Source: Marinobacter qingdaonensis
Lineage (GTDB): Bacteria; Pseudomonadota; Gammaproteobacteria; Pseudomonadales; Oleiphilaceae
DNA length: 64,000 bases
Reading direction: 5' to 3'
NCBI RefSeq assembly: GCF_034555935.1
Contig: NZ_JAYDCJ010000003.1
Location: forward strand, 2,604,001-2,668,000
The notes beneath the pieces were generated by a model. The model was not told the origin of the DNA and made no database searches. It saw only the letters and a program-made list of their open reading frames with translations. Numbering within the stretch: the stretch's first letter is position 1; every line of letters starts with the position of its first letter. This document shows positions 17,290 through 26,525 of this stretch, one piece after another. The position numbers were made by a program, and so were the translations under genes.

Positions 17290-18158
17290 TAATCGATGAT
17301 TCCGATCTGCTTTCCTACCACTTCGATCGGCTTATAGGCGTCGTTGGATACCGGGATAAAACCGGAACGCGGGAAGCTGTCCAGCAGTTCCTTATCCTTC
17401 ATGTTCAACAGCGCCTGCTGAACGCGATCGGTAAAGCCGTCACCGAAGGTCTCGTCCGCATCACCGCGAATGCTCCACTGGTAGTTGGGATAGCTGGGCG
17501 TGGTCCAGATCACCTTGACGGCATCGGTGTCGACGTTGCCATCCTTGGTTTCCTTGTCCCAGACCGCAAAGTTGATCGCTCCGACTTCATAGGTGCCAGC
17601 TTCGACCAGACGCAGGGTGCGGGTGTGGTTGCCGCTGAAACCGACCCGTGAGAACACCTCGTCCGGCGCCTCGTTGAAGGCTTCGCGGATGTAGTACTCT
17701 GGGATCAGGCGGCCGGAGGTGGAGCCTTTGGAGCCAAAGGTGAAGGTTTTGCCGCGCAGGTCCTCAGGCAGGTTTTCCGCCTCGTCCAGGCCGGTGCTCT
17801 TGTGGGCAATGATATGAGAATAGAACGCCTGGTCCTCCACGCCCTGGGCGATGGCCTGGGAGCCGGGTACCAGGGAACGCGCCTGAACGCCGGACAAGCC
17901 ACCAAACCAGGCCAGCTGGACCTGGTTGTTGCGGAATGCGGATACGGCAGCAGCGTAGGATTTCACCGGGATGTAGCGGACGTCCACGTCGAGGTTTTCT
18001 GACAGGTAGTCGGCAATGCCACGGAAGCGCTCAACCAGCTTGGTTTCATCTTCGTCAGGAATCGCAGTGAACACCAGAGTTTGGGCTGAAACAGCGGCCG
18101 AACAAGACAACAGCAAGACACTTGCAGCGGCCAATTTCCGTATCATATTCAGAGCCAT
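17289..18158 (-). CDS. Periplasmic binding protein, putative selenate class (PhnD-like)
   Basis: 289 aa with a signal peptide (KLAAASVLLLSCSAAVSAQ) and a PhnD-like fold: LVFTAIPDEDETKLVERF, YAAAVSAFRNNQVQLAWFGG and FTFGSKGSTSGRLIPEYY are the characteristic segments. This resembles the subfamily annotated as putative selenate ABC transporter binding protein, which co-occurs with selD and the SenB-type glycosyltransferase. Here it is first in its operon and divergent from that glycosyltransferase. Specificity for selenate/selenite rather than phosphonate/phosphite is inference from context. Confidence 0.82.
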   Translation of the reverse strand: MALNMIRKLAAASVLLLSCSAAVSAQTLVFTAIPDEDETKLVERFRGIADYLSENLDVDVRYIPVKSYAAAVSAFRNNQVQLAWFGGLSGVQARSLVPGSQAIAQGVEDQAFYSHIIAHKSTGLDEAENLPEDLRGKTFTFGSKGSTSGRLIPEYYIREAFNEAPDEVFSRVGFSGNHTRTLRLVEAGTYEVGAINFAVWDKETKDGNVDTDAVKVIWTTPSYPNYQWSIRGDADETFGDGFTDRVQQALLNMKDKELLDSFPRSGFIPVSNDAYKPIEVVGKQIGIID

Positions 18159-18341
18159 TATAGGGTCCTTTCTTACCGGGGATGGTTCGTTCTTTTGAGT
18201 TGTAAAGTGCCGAAAATACTGGCTTCATCAGCATACCGTGATTTACGACGACTCGGAACAGCTATACGATTGCAAGCCAGAAAAAGTGCAGCCGGGCGAA
18301 AAAATGATTGTCGCGAACCCACGACCAGGAATTCAGCCGCC
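18159..18341. promoter_or_regulatory. Divergent control region between importer and senB
   Basis: 183 bp separating the importer operon (minus) from the senB-like gene (plus). It is AT-richer than its flanks and must hold both promoters. I could not assign -35/-10 boxes or an operator with confidence. Confidence 0.4.
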
Positions 18342-19310
18342 ATGCAGATCACTCTGATTACACCCGCACCGCCCGGCTCGAAGGCCGGCAATCGAGCGAC
18401 CGCTGAACGGTGGGAGCGTCTTTTGAACCAGGCGGGCCATGAGGTCAAGGTTGTCACCGACTACCAGGGTGAGCCCTGCGATGTGCTGATCGCACTGCAC
18501 GCTTGGCGCAGCCACAAGGCGGTAAGGCGGTTCCGCGACACCTTTCCGAATAGACCACTGATCGTGGTGCTCACCGGCACCGATATCTACGACCACCAAC
18601 ACCGCTGTCCTGACGACACCCTCTACAGCATGAAGCAAGCCGATTGCCTGATTGGCCTGCATGACCTTGTGGCCCGGGACATTCCCGAGGAGTTCAGCGA
18701 CAAACTGGTGACCGTGCTGCAATCGGCGGAGCAGGTGGCCAGACGCCGTGCCGGGCCTGCAGACGGCGCTTTCCAGGTGTGCGTGATCGGCCATCTCAGG
18801 CGGGAAAAGGATTCCCTGCGGGCAGCACAAGCCGCTCGCTTACTGCCGAAGACCTCCGAAATTACCGTGGTGAACGCGGGCAAGGCCCATACGCCTGACT
18901 GGCAGGCTGCCGCCCAGGCAGAGCAGGCCGCCAATGCCCGTTTCCACTGGCTCGGTGAGCTGGACCGGCGTGCGAGCCAGCGCCTGATGCAGAACTCCCG
19001 GGTGATGGTCATCAGCTCGGTGATGGAGGGGGGCGCCAACGTGGTGTCGGAAGCCTGCCGGATGGGGCTGCCCATTTTGGCATCCGACATTTCCGGCAAC
19101 CGGGGCTTGCTCGGGGAGGATTACCCCGGGTATTTCCCCGCCGGCGACGATGCCGCCCTGGCCAGCTTGATGCTGCGGGCGGAAACCGAGCCGGGCTTTC
19201 TGGAAACCTTAACGGCAGAGGTTGATGCAACTGCGGCCCGGTTTACCCCGGAGACCGAGCAGGCATCCCTGGAGCGGGCGCTAGCACTGGCGGTCCAGCG
19301 CCGCTCATAA
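18342..19310 (+). CDS. senB: Selenosugar synthase, SenB-like glycosyltransferase
   Basis: A 322-aa GT-B glycosyltransferase of the TIGR04348 type. It opens with ITLITPAPPGSKAGNRATA, has VVLTGTDIYDHQ and a C-terminal nucleotide-sugar site (SSVMEGGANVVSEACRMGLP, then SDISGNRGLLG). SenB enzymes join selenophosphate to a UDP-sugar to make a selenosugar, the substrate SenA uses in selenoneine synthesis (known biochemistry). The genomic partners fit: a SelD fusion lies 3 bp away, convergent, and a selenate-type importer is divergent. I start at ATG 18342 (AGGA 11 nt upstream); the open frame to 18195 is not family-like. senA is not in the window. Confidence 0.82.
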   Translation: MQITLITPAPPGSKAGNRATAERWERLLNQAGHEVKVVTDYQGEPCDVLIALHAWRSHKAVRRFRDTFPNRPLIVVLTGTDIYDHQHRCPDDTLYSMKQADCLIGLHDLVARDIPEEFSDKLVTVLQSAEQVARRRAGPADGAFQVCVIGHLRREKDSLRAAQAARLLPKTSEITVVNAGKAHTPDWQAAAQAEQAANARFHWLGELDRRASQRLMQNSRVMVISSVMEGGANVVSEACRMGLPILASDISGNRGLLGEDYPGYFPAGDDAALASLMLRAETEPGFLETLTAEVDATAARFTPETEQASLERALALAVQRRS

Positions 19311-19313
19311 GCA

Positions 19314-21590
19314 TCAGTCCCGCAGGGAGATGGGCTCGATGGCGCCTTCCAGGTCCTGGGGCAGGATGCGGCCGATGATGGCCGTGTGCGGATAGCCCAG
19401 GGCCTTGAGCTCGCGCACGCAGTCCTCGGCCTGATCGGCAGCCACGCTGGCCAGCAGGCCTCCCGCGGTCTGCGGGTCGAAGATCAGGGGATAGCGGGGA
19501 TGCTTGATCCATTTTTCCTGATCCCGAATGCCGCGGCGCAGGCGGATGTTGGCCGGCTGCAATGAGCTGAGAATGCCGGCGGCAGCGGTTTCTTCTGCGC
19601 CTGGCAGGACCGGGATGGCGGACAGGTTGAGCTCGGCGTCGACGCCGGACGGTCGGGTCATCTCGACCAGGTGGCCCAGCAGGCCGAAACCGGTGACGTC
19701 GGTGCAGGCCCGGGAGCCATAGCGGCGCAGGCATTCGGCCGCCAACTTGTTGGACTGCACCATCGAGGCCAGGGCGCTGTCGATCCACCGGCCTCGAGCT
19801 GCAAGCCGGGCATGGGCGGCGAACAGGGTGCCGGTACCAATGGGTTTGGTCAGGATCAGGGCATCGCCCGCGCGCAGGCCGCCCTTGCTCATGACTTCGT
19901 CGGGATCGATCAGGCCATTGACCGCAAAGCCCAGGGCCAACTCCTTGCCTTCGCCGGTGTGGCCGCCGACCAGCGCGCAACCGGCCTCGTTCAACACTTC
20001 CACCGCGCCGGACATCATCTGGTAGACCACGTCCTCGACCTTGGACTCAATCCCGTAGGGCACCGTGGCCACGGCCGTGGCGCTCTGGGCTTCGGCGCCC
20101 ATGGCAAAGACATCGCCCAGGCTGTGATTGGCAGCGACCCGGCCAAACACGTAGGGGTCGTCAATGAAGGCCCGGAAGAAATCGACGGTGTGCACCACCG
20201 CCTTGCCCGGCGGCACCCTGAGCACCGCCGCATCGTCCGGGGCGTGCAGGCCGATGACAATGTCATCCCGTTCAATCGGTTTCAGCTCGCCGAGGGCCCG
20301 GGACAGCACCGTGCTGCCAACCTTGGCACCACACCCGCCACAGCGCATGGCCACGGCGGAGATGGCCTGGGAGGCTTCCTCCGGGTTCTGTGCTGCAGCC
20401 GTGTCGGGCAGCTTCGCCTCGTCCTGCATCTCGGGCAGGTCGTTGAACTTCTTCATGAACCGACGATCAATCCAGTCCTTCCAGCGCCACACGTAGGCAC
20501 CGTCAAACTGCAGGTTGCCCCGGGACGCCACGGCGTATTTGTCGCCGGTGCTGATCAGCGCCAGCCAGTTCTTCTGGGGCTCGAACGGCTTAGGGGCCTT
20601 GCCCACGGCCAGGCGCTTGAGGTTGTCCGCCAGGGGCGGGCCCTGGCGCACGGCAAAGACGCCGGCTTTTTCCCGGGGGTGATTGACGACGTTGGCAATG
20701 TCGCCGGCGGCGAAGATGCTGTCGTCATTCTCGGCCTGCAGGCTGTCCCGGACCCGGATAAACAGGCCCTCGTCCAGGGCCAGCCCGGTGTCTTTCAGCC
20801 ATTCCGGACCACCGGCTCGGGTCACCCAGAGCACCTCGTCGGTTTGCAGGGAGTCGCCGGACTCGGTGTGCAGCACGCCTTTTTCCACCTGTTTTACCGG
20901 TGACCCCAGGTGCACCTTGATCCCGCGCTCCGACAGGGTCCGGCGAAATACCTCGCGAACCTTGGCGTTGTGGGTCGGCAGAATCTGGTCGGCGGCATCG
21001 AACAGGTGAAAGTGCAACTGATCCGGGTCCTTGCCCCGCTGCTTGAGTTCCCGGGTCAGGCGGTACTGCATGGCCAGGGTCAGTTCCACGCCACCGGCGC
21101 CGGCACCGACCACGCCAATGGTCAGGGGACCCTCGTGGTTCTCGATTCTGGACAGCAAGGCCAGCCACCGGTTGTTGAAGCCGGTAATCGGTTTGACCGG
21201 TACCGCGTGCTCCGACGCCCCGTCCACTTCGTTGACGCGGGGAGAGGAGCCGATGTTGATCGACAGGATGTCGTAGGGCACATCCGGGCGACCACGGCAC
21301 TGGATGCGCTTGTTGTCCCGGTCGATGCCGATGGCTTCGTCGCGGTAGAAGCGGGCACCGGCGAACTCGGCCAGTCGACTGAGGTCAATGTGCACCTCGT
21401 CGTAGCCGTAGTGGCCGGCAACGTAACCGGGCAGCATGCCGGAGTAGGGGGTGTGGGTGTCGCGGCAGATCAGGGTCAGGCGCACGCCGGGGACCGGGTT
21501 CATGGCGAACCGCTTGAGGACCCCGACATGGCTGTGCCCGCCGCCAATCAGGACTATGTCCCGTAAGACTGGCTGGTCAGGTGTTTGCAT
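19314..21590 (-). CDS. selD: NADH dehydrogenase-like domain fused to selenide, water dikinase
   Basis: A 758-aa fusion. Residues 1 to about 385 are an FAD/NAD(P)H disulfide-oxidoreductase domain (LIGGGHSHVGVLKRF; second nucleotide site GVVGAGAGGVELTLA; FAAGDIANVV). Residues about 411-750 are SelD, which makes selenophosphate from selenide and ATP: the active site reads C420-G-A-K423 (GGCGAKVG), equivalent to E. coli Cys17/Lys20, and ALVGGHTGEG is conserved. The oxidoreductase may reduce selenium to selenide for the kinase (inference); such fusions are known in other bacteria. Its ATG shares one base with the upstream gene's stop (TGATG). Selenophosphate here could feed the adjacent SenB. Confidence 0.93.
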   Translation of the reverse strand: MQTPDQPVLRDIVLIGGGHSHVGVLKRFAMNPVPGVRLTLICRDTHTPYSGMLPGYVAGHYGYDEVHIDLSRLAEFAGARFYRDEAIGIDRDNKRIQCRGRPDVPYDILSINIGSSPRVNEVDGASEHAVPVKPITGFNNRWLALLSRIENHEGPLTIGVVGAGAGGVELTLAMQYRLTRELKQRGKDPDQLHFHLFDAADQILPTHNAKVREVFRRTLSERGIKVHLGSPVKQVEKGVLHTESGDSLQTDEVLWVTRAGGPEWLKDTGLALDEGLFIRVRDSLQAENDDSIFAAGDIANVVNHPREKAGVFAVRQGPPLADNLKRLAVGKAPKPFEPQKNWLALISTGDKYAVASRGNLQFDGAYVWRWKDWIDRRFMKKFNDLPEMQDEAKLPDTAAAQNPEEASQAISAVAMRCGGCGAKVGSTVLSRALGELKPIERDDIVIGLHAPDDAAVLRVPPGKAVVHTVDFFRAFIDDPYVFGRVAANHSLGDVFAMGAEAQSATAVATVPYGIESKVEDVVYQMMSGAVEVLNEAGCALVGGHTGEGKELALGFAVNGLIDPDEVMSKGGLRAGDALILTKPIGTGTLFAAHARLAARGRWIDSALASMVQSNKLAAECLRRYGSRACTDVTGFGLLGHLVEMTRPSGVDAELNLSAIPVLPGAEETAAAGILSSLQPANIRLRRGIRDQEKWIKHPRYPLIFDPQTAGGLLASVAADQAEDCVRELKALGYPHTAIIGRILPQDLEGAIEPISLRD

Positions 21591-22300
21591 CAGAGAATTT
21601 TCTTGGCTTCAGTACTGAACTGGTCAAATCCCTTGACGCTGGAGAAGGCCTTCAGCTTTTCCTGGTCGGCCGCGGATGGGTTGGCAATCTGTTCGATCGA
21701 GGTGATGCCGGCGTCTTTCATCTTTTTCGCCGTTGCCGGTCCAATGCCCTTCACCAGAGTAAGATCGCTCTTATCCAGGGGCTTGGCAGCCTTCGCGGCC
21801 GGCTTCCGCGCCGGAGCCTTCTTGGCAGCCGGTTTTTTTGCCGGGGCTTTCTTCGCTGCCGGTTTGGCGGCCTTGGTGGCGGATTTGGCCGGAGCCTTTT
21901 TGGCGGGCGCTTTCTTCGCCGGAGCCTTCTGGGCCGCTTTGGGGGCAGCCTTTTGCGCAGCGGCGCTGGCCTGGCTGCCCGCCTTTTCGGCCTGTTTCTT
22001 CACATCCTCTTTTACCTCCTTGGACGCGACGCCCAGGCGTTCGAGGATGCTGTCTTGCAGCTCATGGAATTCGTTCAGCCGACGCTCGAATTCCTCGTTG
22101 AAACGCTTCATTTCGCGTTCACGTAGCTCATCGACTTCTTTCAGCAGCTTACGGACCGGCTCCTGGATCTGATTCTGCAGGCTGTCGAACTGCTTGAGCG
22201 CATCGTTCACAAGCCCTTCAATCTGGGAGGAGGTTTTCTCAAATTCCTTGTTGACCTTCTTGACGATCTTATCAACGCTCGGTTTGGCTTTCTTTGCCAT
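21590..22300 (-). CDS. Coiled-coil, Lys/Ala/Pro-repeat, helix-hairpin-helix protein
   Basis: 236 aa in three parts. Residues 10-110 are a charged, phasin-like helical coiled coil (KLLKEVDELREREMKRF). Residues 117-174 are a histone H1/AlgP-like tract of KAPAKK and KPAAKK units. Residues 180-236 are a helix-hairpin-helix module (LVKGIGPATAKKMKDAGI). The tail and HhH suggest DNA binding. Such proteins occur in pseudomonads and relatives, but no enzymatic role is known to me. Its stop overlaps the selD start by one base, so the two are made together. Whether the link to selenium is functional is unclear. Confidence 0.8.
   Translation of the reverse strand: MAKKAKPSVDKIVKKVNKEFEKTSSQIEGLVNDALKQFDSLQNQIQEPVRKLLKEVDELREREMKRFNEEFERRLNEFHELQDSILERLGVASKEVKEDVKKQAEKAGSQASAAAQKAAPKAAQKAPAKKAPAKKAPAKSATKAAKPAAKKAPAKKPAAKKAPARKPAAKAAKPLDKSDLTLVKGIGPATAKKMKDAGITSIEQIANPSAADQEKLKAFSSVKGFDQFSTEAKKIL
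21779..21952 (-). repeat. Tandem KAPAKK/KPAAKK-coding repeat
   Basis: About 58 codons encoding imperfect five- to six-residue Lys-Ala-Pro units. The DNA repeats GCC/CTT-rich blocks such as GCCGGAGCCTTCTTGGC on the plus strand. Tracts of this type can change length by slippage. Confidence 0.75.
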
Positions 22301-22340
22301 GAAGCAACTCCTTGGAGTGGGGAGGAACGGACGGTGGAGA

Positions 22341-22745
22341 TCAGGCCATTTGCCGGAGGCCGGAAATGGGCCCAGGGGAACGCCTGGATTTCAATGACTG
22401 CTTCTTCGACAGCACTTCGCGGATGCGCCGCAGTTTTTCCGGAAGGTGGGCCTTGCTTCCAGTATCAAATTCCACAAAATCAATGGAATAGAAGAAATTG
22501 CTGCAGTGCTTTCTTCGCTCTGTAACCAGGCCACTCACGCCTTCGGCGCGAATCTTGTCAAAGGGCATGTCCATCACAAGATCGAGCACCAGGGTGTCGC
22601 CGGGATTGAAGACCTTGTCGGTCTTCATGACGCACCCATAGGCATCCAGCTCGTACAGGGCGGCCTCCACCAGTTCCTTGCGGAACAGGCCCTGTTTGAC
22701 GCGAAATTGCGCAATTAGGTCTGGCAGTGCTTCATTCATCAACAT
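22341..22745 (-). CDS. PilZ-like domain protein
   Basis: 134 aa. The middle resembles a PilZ beta-barrel: ELDAYGCVMKTDKVFNPGDTLVLDLVM, and later GLVTERRKHCSNFFYSIDF, which take the places of the usual DxSxxG and following strands. The RxxxR c-di-GMP-binding motif is not clearly present (FRKELVEAALYEL lies where it would be), so c-di-GMP binding is uncertain. The C-terminal 30 residues are basic. It lies 40 bp upstream of the HhH-protein gene on the same strand and may share its transcript. Confidence 0.6.
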   Translation of the reverse strand: MLMNEALPDLIAQFRVKQGLFRKELVEAALYELDAYGCVMKTDKVFNPGDTLVLDLVMDMPFDKIRAEGVSGLVTERRKHCSNFFYSIDFVEFDTGSKAHLPEKLRRIREVLSKKQSLKSRRSPGPISGLRQMA

Positions 22746-22894
22746 AGATCTCTTGTGATTTCCCTATCCGTCTCATTCCGCCATCCTCCGGCGGTTATTG
22801 ACTAAACAATAGACACCGAAAGCCGGTTTGGCAACGCGATCAGGCGTCTATGGCCGAGCTTTCAGGCGTTTTCCCAACTATCAACCCGTTCCGA

Positions 22895-24415
22895 TCACTT
22901 TTTCCGGAGTTCGTACATATCGACCCGGCGGTCCTTCAGGTTGGTGACCGAACCCTCGTTCCGGACCAGTTTGAGTTTCTCCAGGTCCATGTCCGAGAAC
23001 ATGATCATCTCGGTGTTCGGTGTAGTCTCGGCCATGACCGCGTCGTGCGGGAACGCGAAATCGGACGGCGAGAACACCGATGACTGGGCGTACTGGACGT
23101 CCAGGTTCTCCACCTTCGGCAGGTTGCCGACACTGCCGGTGATGATCACGTAGCATTCGTTTTCGATGGCGCGGGCCTGGGCGCAGTGCCGGACCCGCAG
23201 GTAGCCGTTCTTGGTGTCGGTCCAGAAGGGCACCATGATGATGTCGACGTCTTCACTGGACGCGATCCGTCCCAGTTCCGGGAATTCGATGTCGTAACAG
23301 ATCATGATTGCGACCCGGCCGGCGTCGGTGTCGAACACCTCGAAGTCGTTGCCACCCTCGATTACCCAGTCCCTACGCTCGTGGGGGGTAATGTGGATCT
23401 TCCGCTGCTCGTCCACGCGCCCGTCCCGGTGGCACAGGTAAGACACGTTGTAGACCCGGTCATTTTCCAGCAACGGCATGGAGCCGGTGATGATGTTGAT
23501 GTTGTAGCTCACCGCCATTTCCGACATCTCGTCCCGGAACTGCTCGGTGAAGCCGGCCAGGAACCGGATCGCCCGGGTCTGGTCGAGCTGATCGGTCAGC
23601 CCCATCAGCGGCGCGTTGAAGAACTCCGGAAACAGCGCAAAGTCACTCTTGTAGTCGGACAGGGCGTCGACAAAGTATTCAACCTGCTTGAGCACCTCCT
23701 CAACCGAGGTGAATTCCCGCATCTGCCACTGCACCGCCCCGAGCCGCACCTGGGTTTTCTTGACGTTGAGCACGGAGGAGGGCGGGGTGTACAGGATGTT
23801 GCGCCACTCCAGGAGGGTGGCGTAGCCCAGGGACTTTTCGTCCTCGGGCAGGTACTTGTGCATCAGGCGGGTGACCTGGAAATCGTTCGAGAGCTGGAAG
23901 CTCAGGATCGGGTCGTAGATTTCCTTGCGGTCCACCCGCTGGATGTACTCGGCCGGCGTGTACTGGTCGGAGTACTTGTGATAGCTCGGAATGCGCCCGC
24001 CCGCGAGGATGGCGCGCAGGTTCATGGAGCGGCACAGTTCCTTGCGGGCTTCGTACAGCCGGCGGCCCAGCCGGTAACCGCGGAAATCCGGGTGGATGAA
24101 GACGTCCAGACCATACAGGGAGTCGCCGTTGGCATTGTGCCAGATCTTCTCGTTGCGCAGGATCAGATCGTCGTAGGTATGCGGGTTGCTGAAGCGCTCG
24201 TACTTCACGCACACCGTCAGGGCGACCGCGATCAGCTGGCCGTTGTCCTCGATGCAGATCTGACCATCCGGAAACTGCTCCACGAGGGCCTTGATGGTCT
24301 CTTTCGGCCAGGCTCCGCCAATGTCGTCGTAGATCCGGTCCATCAGGACCCGAAGCTGATCGTAGTCTTCCAGTTTCAGGTTGCGGAGGTTGAGGTGCAG
24401 TTCTTCATGGGCCAT
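22895..24415 (-). CDS. Bifunctional GNAT acetyltransferase / carbon-nitrogen hydrolase
   Basis: A 506-aa fusion. Residues about 8-200 form a GNAT domain (HPDFRGYRLGRRLYEARKE is the acetyl-CoA loop). Residues about 222-500 form a nitrilase-superfamily hydrolase with the catalytic triad Glu264 (ALFPEFF), Lys339 (QRKIHITPHE) and Cys373 (MICYDIEFPE). Nitrilase-type domains hydrolyse amides or nitriles; the substrates of this fused family are not established. It is preceded and followed by large gaps, so probably monocistronic. Confidence 0.9.
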   Translation of the reverse strand: MAHEELHLNLRNLKLEDYDQLRVLMDRIYDDIGGAWPKETIKALVEQFPDGQICIEDNGQLIAVALTVCVKYERFSNPHTYDDLILRNEKIWHNANGDSLYGLDVFIHPDFRGYRLGRRLYEARKELCRSMNLRAILAGGRIPSYHKYSDQYTPAEYIQRVDRKEIYDPILSFQLSNDFQVTRLMHKYLPEDEKSLGYATLLEWRNILYTPPSSVLNVKKTQVRLGAVQWQMREFTSVEEVLKQVEYFVDALSDYKSDFALFPEFFNAPLMGLTDQLDQTRAIRFLAGFTEQFRDEMSEMAVSYNINIITGSMPLLENDRVYNVSYLCHRDGRVDEQRKIHITPHERRDWVIEGGNDFEVFDTDAGRVAIMICYDIEFPELGRIASSEDVDIIMVPFWTDTKNGYLRVRHCAQARAIENECYVIITGSVGNLPKVENLDVQYAQSSVFSPSDFAFPHDAVMAETTPNTEMIMFSDMDLEKLKLVRNEGSVTNLKDRRVDMYELRKK

Positions 24416-24606
24416 TCAGGTCGGCTCCCGTTCAAGATGGAGAATTCGCAACAGGCAGTGTAATCGGCGTTGGATGACAAAAGTTTATCAGATGAAGTTA
24501 AAGACTTCGCATAGCAGGCCGAAACAACTCTTAACGGACTTTAATGGTTCGGCCGCGTACTCTGGCGCGCTACCGAGAATTAACGACTCTCCGTGAGGGA
24601 TGCAAC

Positions 24607-26493
24607 GTGAACCTGACTTTCGGTCAAAAACTACTTATCGCCTTCGGCGTGCTGCTGGTGCTGGTCATGGGCGCCTTCACCCTGTCCGGCGATCTTCGCC
24701 TGCAACGCACCACCGCCACCTACGTCGACGCATTGATTGATGACACGGTGGCGCAGAGTACGTCCAGCATTGCCGAATGGCTCAACACCCGTCTGCAGAT
24801 GACCGAGTCGGTGGCCGAGGCGCTGACCAAAACCGGCACCGACGAAGAAGCGCGCACGGTGCTGCAGGCCATCACCACCGGTGGTGGCTTCCGGGATGTT
24901 TACGTGGGCCGCACGGACGGTTACATGCTGATGAAGTCCGAGGCCGCCAACGCCACGCTGCCGGCGGACTACGATCCCCGGGTCCGGCCCTGGTACAAGA
25001 AGGCCATGAGCCTGGGGCGCGCCTCGTTCACCGAGCCTTACCAGGACGCCAGTACCGGTGACACCATCATTTCCACCCTGGCGCCGGTCAAGCGCGGCGC
25101 CTACGAGGGCGTGGCCGGTGCGGACATCAGCCTGGGCGCCATCGAGGACACCCTGAAGACCGTGACCCTGGCGGATACCGGCTACGCGGCGCTCATCAAC
25201 GCCAAGGGCACAGTGTTGTTCCACCCGAACGAGAAACTGATCGGCAAGAACATCAAAACCCTGACCGGCACCAAGCCGGCACTGGACGGTTCGGTGCTGG
25301 AATACCAGGCCGACGAGCAGAATTGGTCCGCCAGCTTCTACCCGATCAGTGAGGCCCGGGGCGTGGACTGGTACCTGGGCACCTTCGTCAACCAGGACAA
25401 GATCAATGCCCCGGTGCAGAGCGCCCGGACCACCGGCCTGGTGATGGCCCTGATCGGCCTGCTGATCTCCCTGGCCATTCTGCATGTGGGCATCAAGGTG
25501 CTGATGGCGCCGCTGCGCCGGTTGAACACCGCCATGGCCGACATTGGCAGTGGTGACGCCGACCTGACCCAGCGTCTGGACGTGCAGGCCAAGGACGAGT
25601 TTGGTCAGTTGGCGGACAGCTTCAATCGCTTCGTGGACAACATCCAGACCGTGGTGCGGGACGTTCAGCGTGGTACTGAAGAGTTGTCCGGTAACGTCCG
25701 CTCCCTGCGTGAGACGGCCGGCACCAGCCGGTCGAGCGTGGAGCAGCAGCAGGCGGAGATCGACATGGTGGCCACGGCCATTAACGAGATGTCCGCCGCC
25801 GCTGGCGAAATCGCCCAGAATGCCCAGCAGACCGCCGATGCCGCCAACACCGCAGACGAGGACAGCCGGGCGTCGCTGGAGACGGTCGCCGCGTCCCGCG
25901 ATGCGGTGCAGAAGCTGTCGAAGGAAATCAATTCCGCGGCCGGGGTGATCAACACCCTTGGCCAGGACGTCACCTCGATCACCTCGGTACTGGAGGTGAT
26001 TCAGGGCATCGCTGAGCAGACCAACCTGCTGGCCCTGAACGCGGCCATCGAAGCCGCCCGGGCCGGTGAGGCCGGTCGTGGCTTTGCCGTGGTGGCCGAT
26101 GAAGTGCGTAACCTGGCGCAACGCACCCAAAGCAGCACCGAGGAGATCAACAACATGATCGAGCGTCTGCAGAAGGGCGCCCATGACGCAGTGGAGGTCA
26201 TGAACGCCTCGACGGCGGTCTCCAACGTCAGCATGGAAAAGGCGCAGGATGCCATGGATGCCCTGAACCGCATTGCCGAGGCTATCACCTCGATCAATCA
26301 GATGACCTCCCAGATTGCCACCGCGTCCGAGGAGCAGACTTCCGTTACCGAAGAGCTGAATTCCTCGATCACCCGCATTGCCGATCAGGGCCAGGAAGCG
26401 GCTGCGGCGGCGAGCGAAAACGACGTGTATAGTGGTCAGATCGAAAGCATCGGGCACACCCTTAACCAGAATGTGTCCCGGTTCCGGGTGTAA
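24607..26493 (+). CDS. Methyl-accepting chemotaxis protein with dCache sensor
   Basis: A 628-aa chemoreceptor. TM1 ([19 protein letters not shown]) precedes a periplasmic dCache_1-type domain of about 240 residues ([43 protein letters not shown]). TM2 is [19 protein letters not shown], then HAMP, then a signalling domain with the conserved tip [20 protein letters not shown]. It signals to CheA/CheW; dCache domains usually bind amino acids or organic acids. I chose GTG 24607 (GAGGGA 6 nt upstream); an in-frame ATG at 24544 lacks a ribosome site. Confidence 0.92.
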   Translation: MNLTFGQKLLIAFGVLLVLVMGAFTLSGDLRLQRTTATYVDALIDDTVAQSTSSIAEWLNTRLQMTESVAEALTKTGTDEEARTVLQAITTGGGFRDVYVGRTDGYMLMKSEAANATLPADYDPRVRPWYKKAMSLGRASFTEPYQDASTGDTIISTLAPVKRGAYEGVAGADISLGAIEDTLKTVTLADTGYAALINAKGTVLFHPNEKLIGKNIKTLTGTKPALDGSVLEYQADEQNWSASFYPISEARGVDWYLGTFVNQDKINAPVQSARTTGLVMALIGLLISLAILHVGIKVLMAPLRRLNTAMADIGSGDADLTQRLDVQAKDEFGQLADSFNRFVDNIQTVVRDVQRGTEELSGNVRSLRETAGTSRSSVEQQQAEIDMVATAINEMSAAAGEIAQNAQQTADAANTADEDSRASLETVAASRDAVQKLSKEINSAAGVINTLGQDVTSITSVLEVIQGIAEQTNLLALNAAIEAARAGEAGRGFAVVADEVRNLAQRTQSSTEEINNMIERLQKGAHDAVEVMNASTAVSNVSMEKAQDAMDALNRIAEAITSINQMTSQIATASEEQTSVTEELNSSITRIADQGQEAAAAASENDVYSGQIESIGHTLNQNVSRFRV

Positions 26494-26525
26494 CGCCCGG
26501 ACAGGACGTGAGGGCAAGGAACACC

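Noticed and set aside
15164..22300. Possible senA or selA near the selenium genes
   Set aside because: No EgtB-like or PLP-dependent selenocysteine synthase frame exists in the window.
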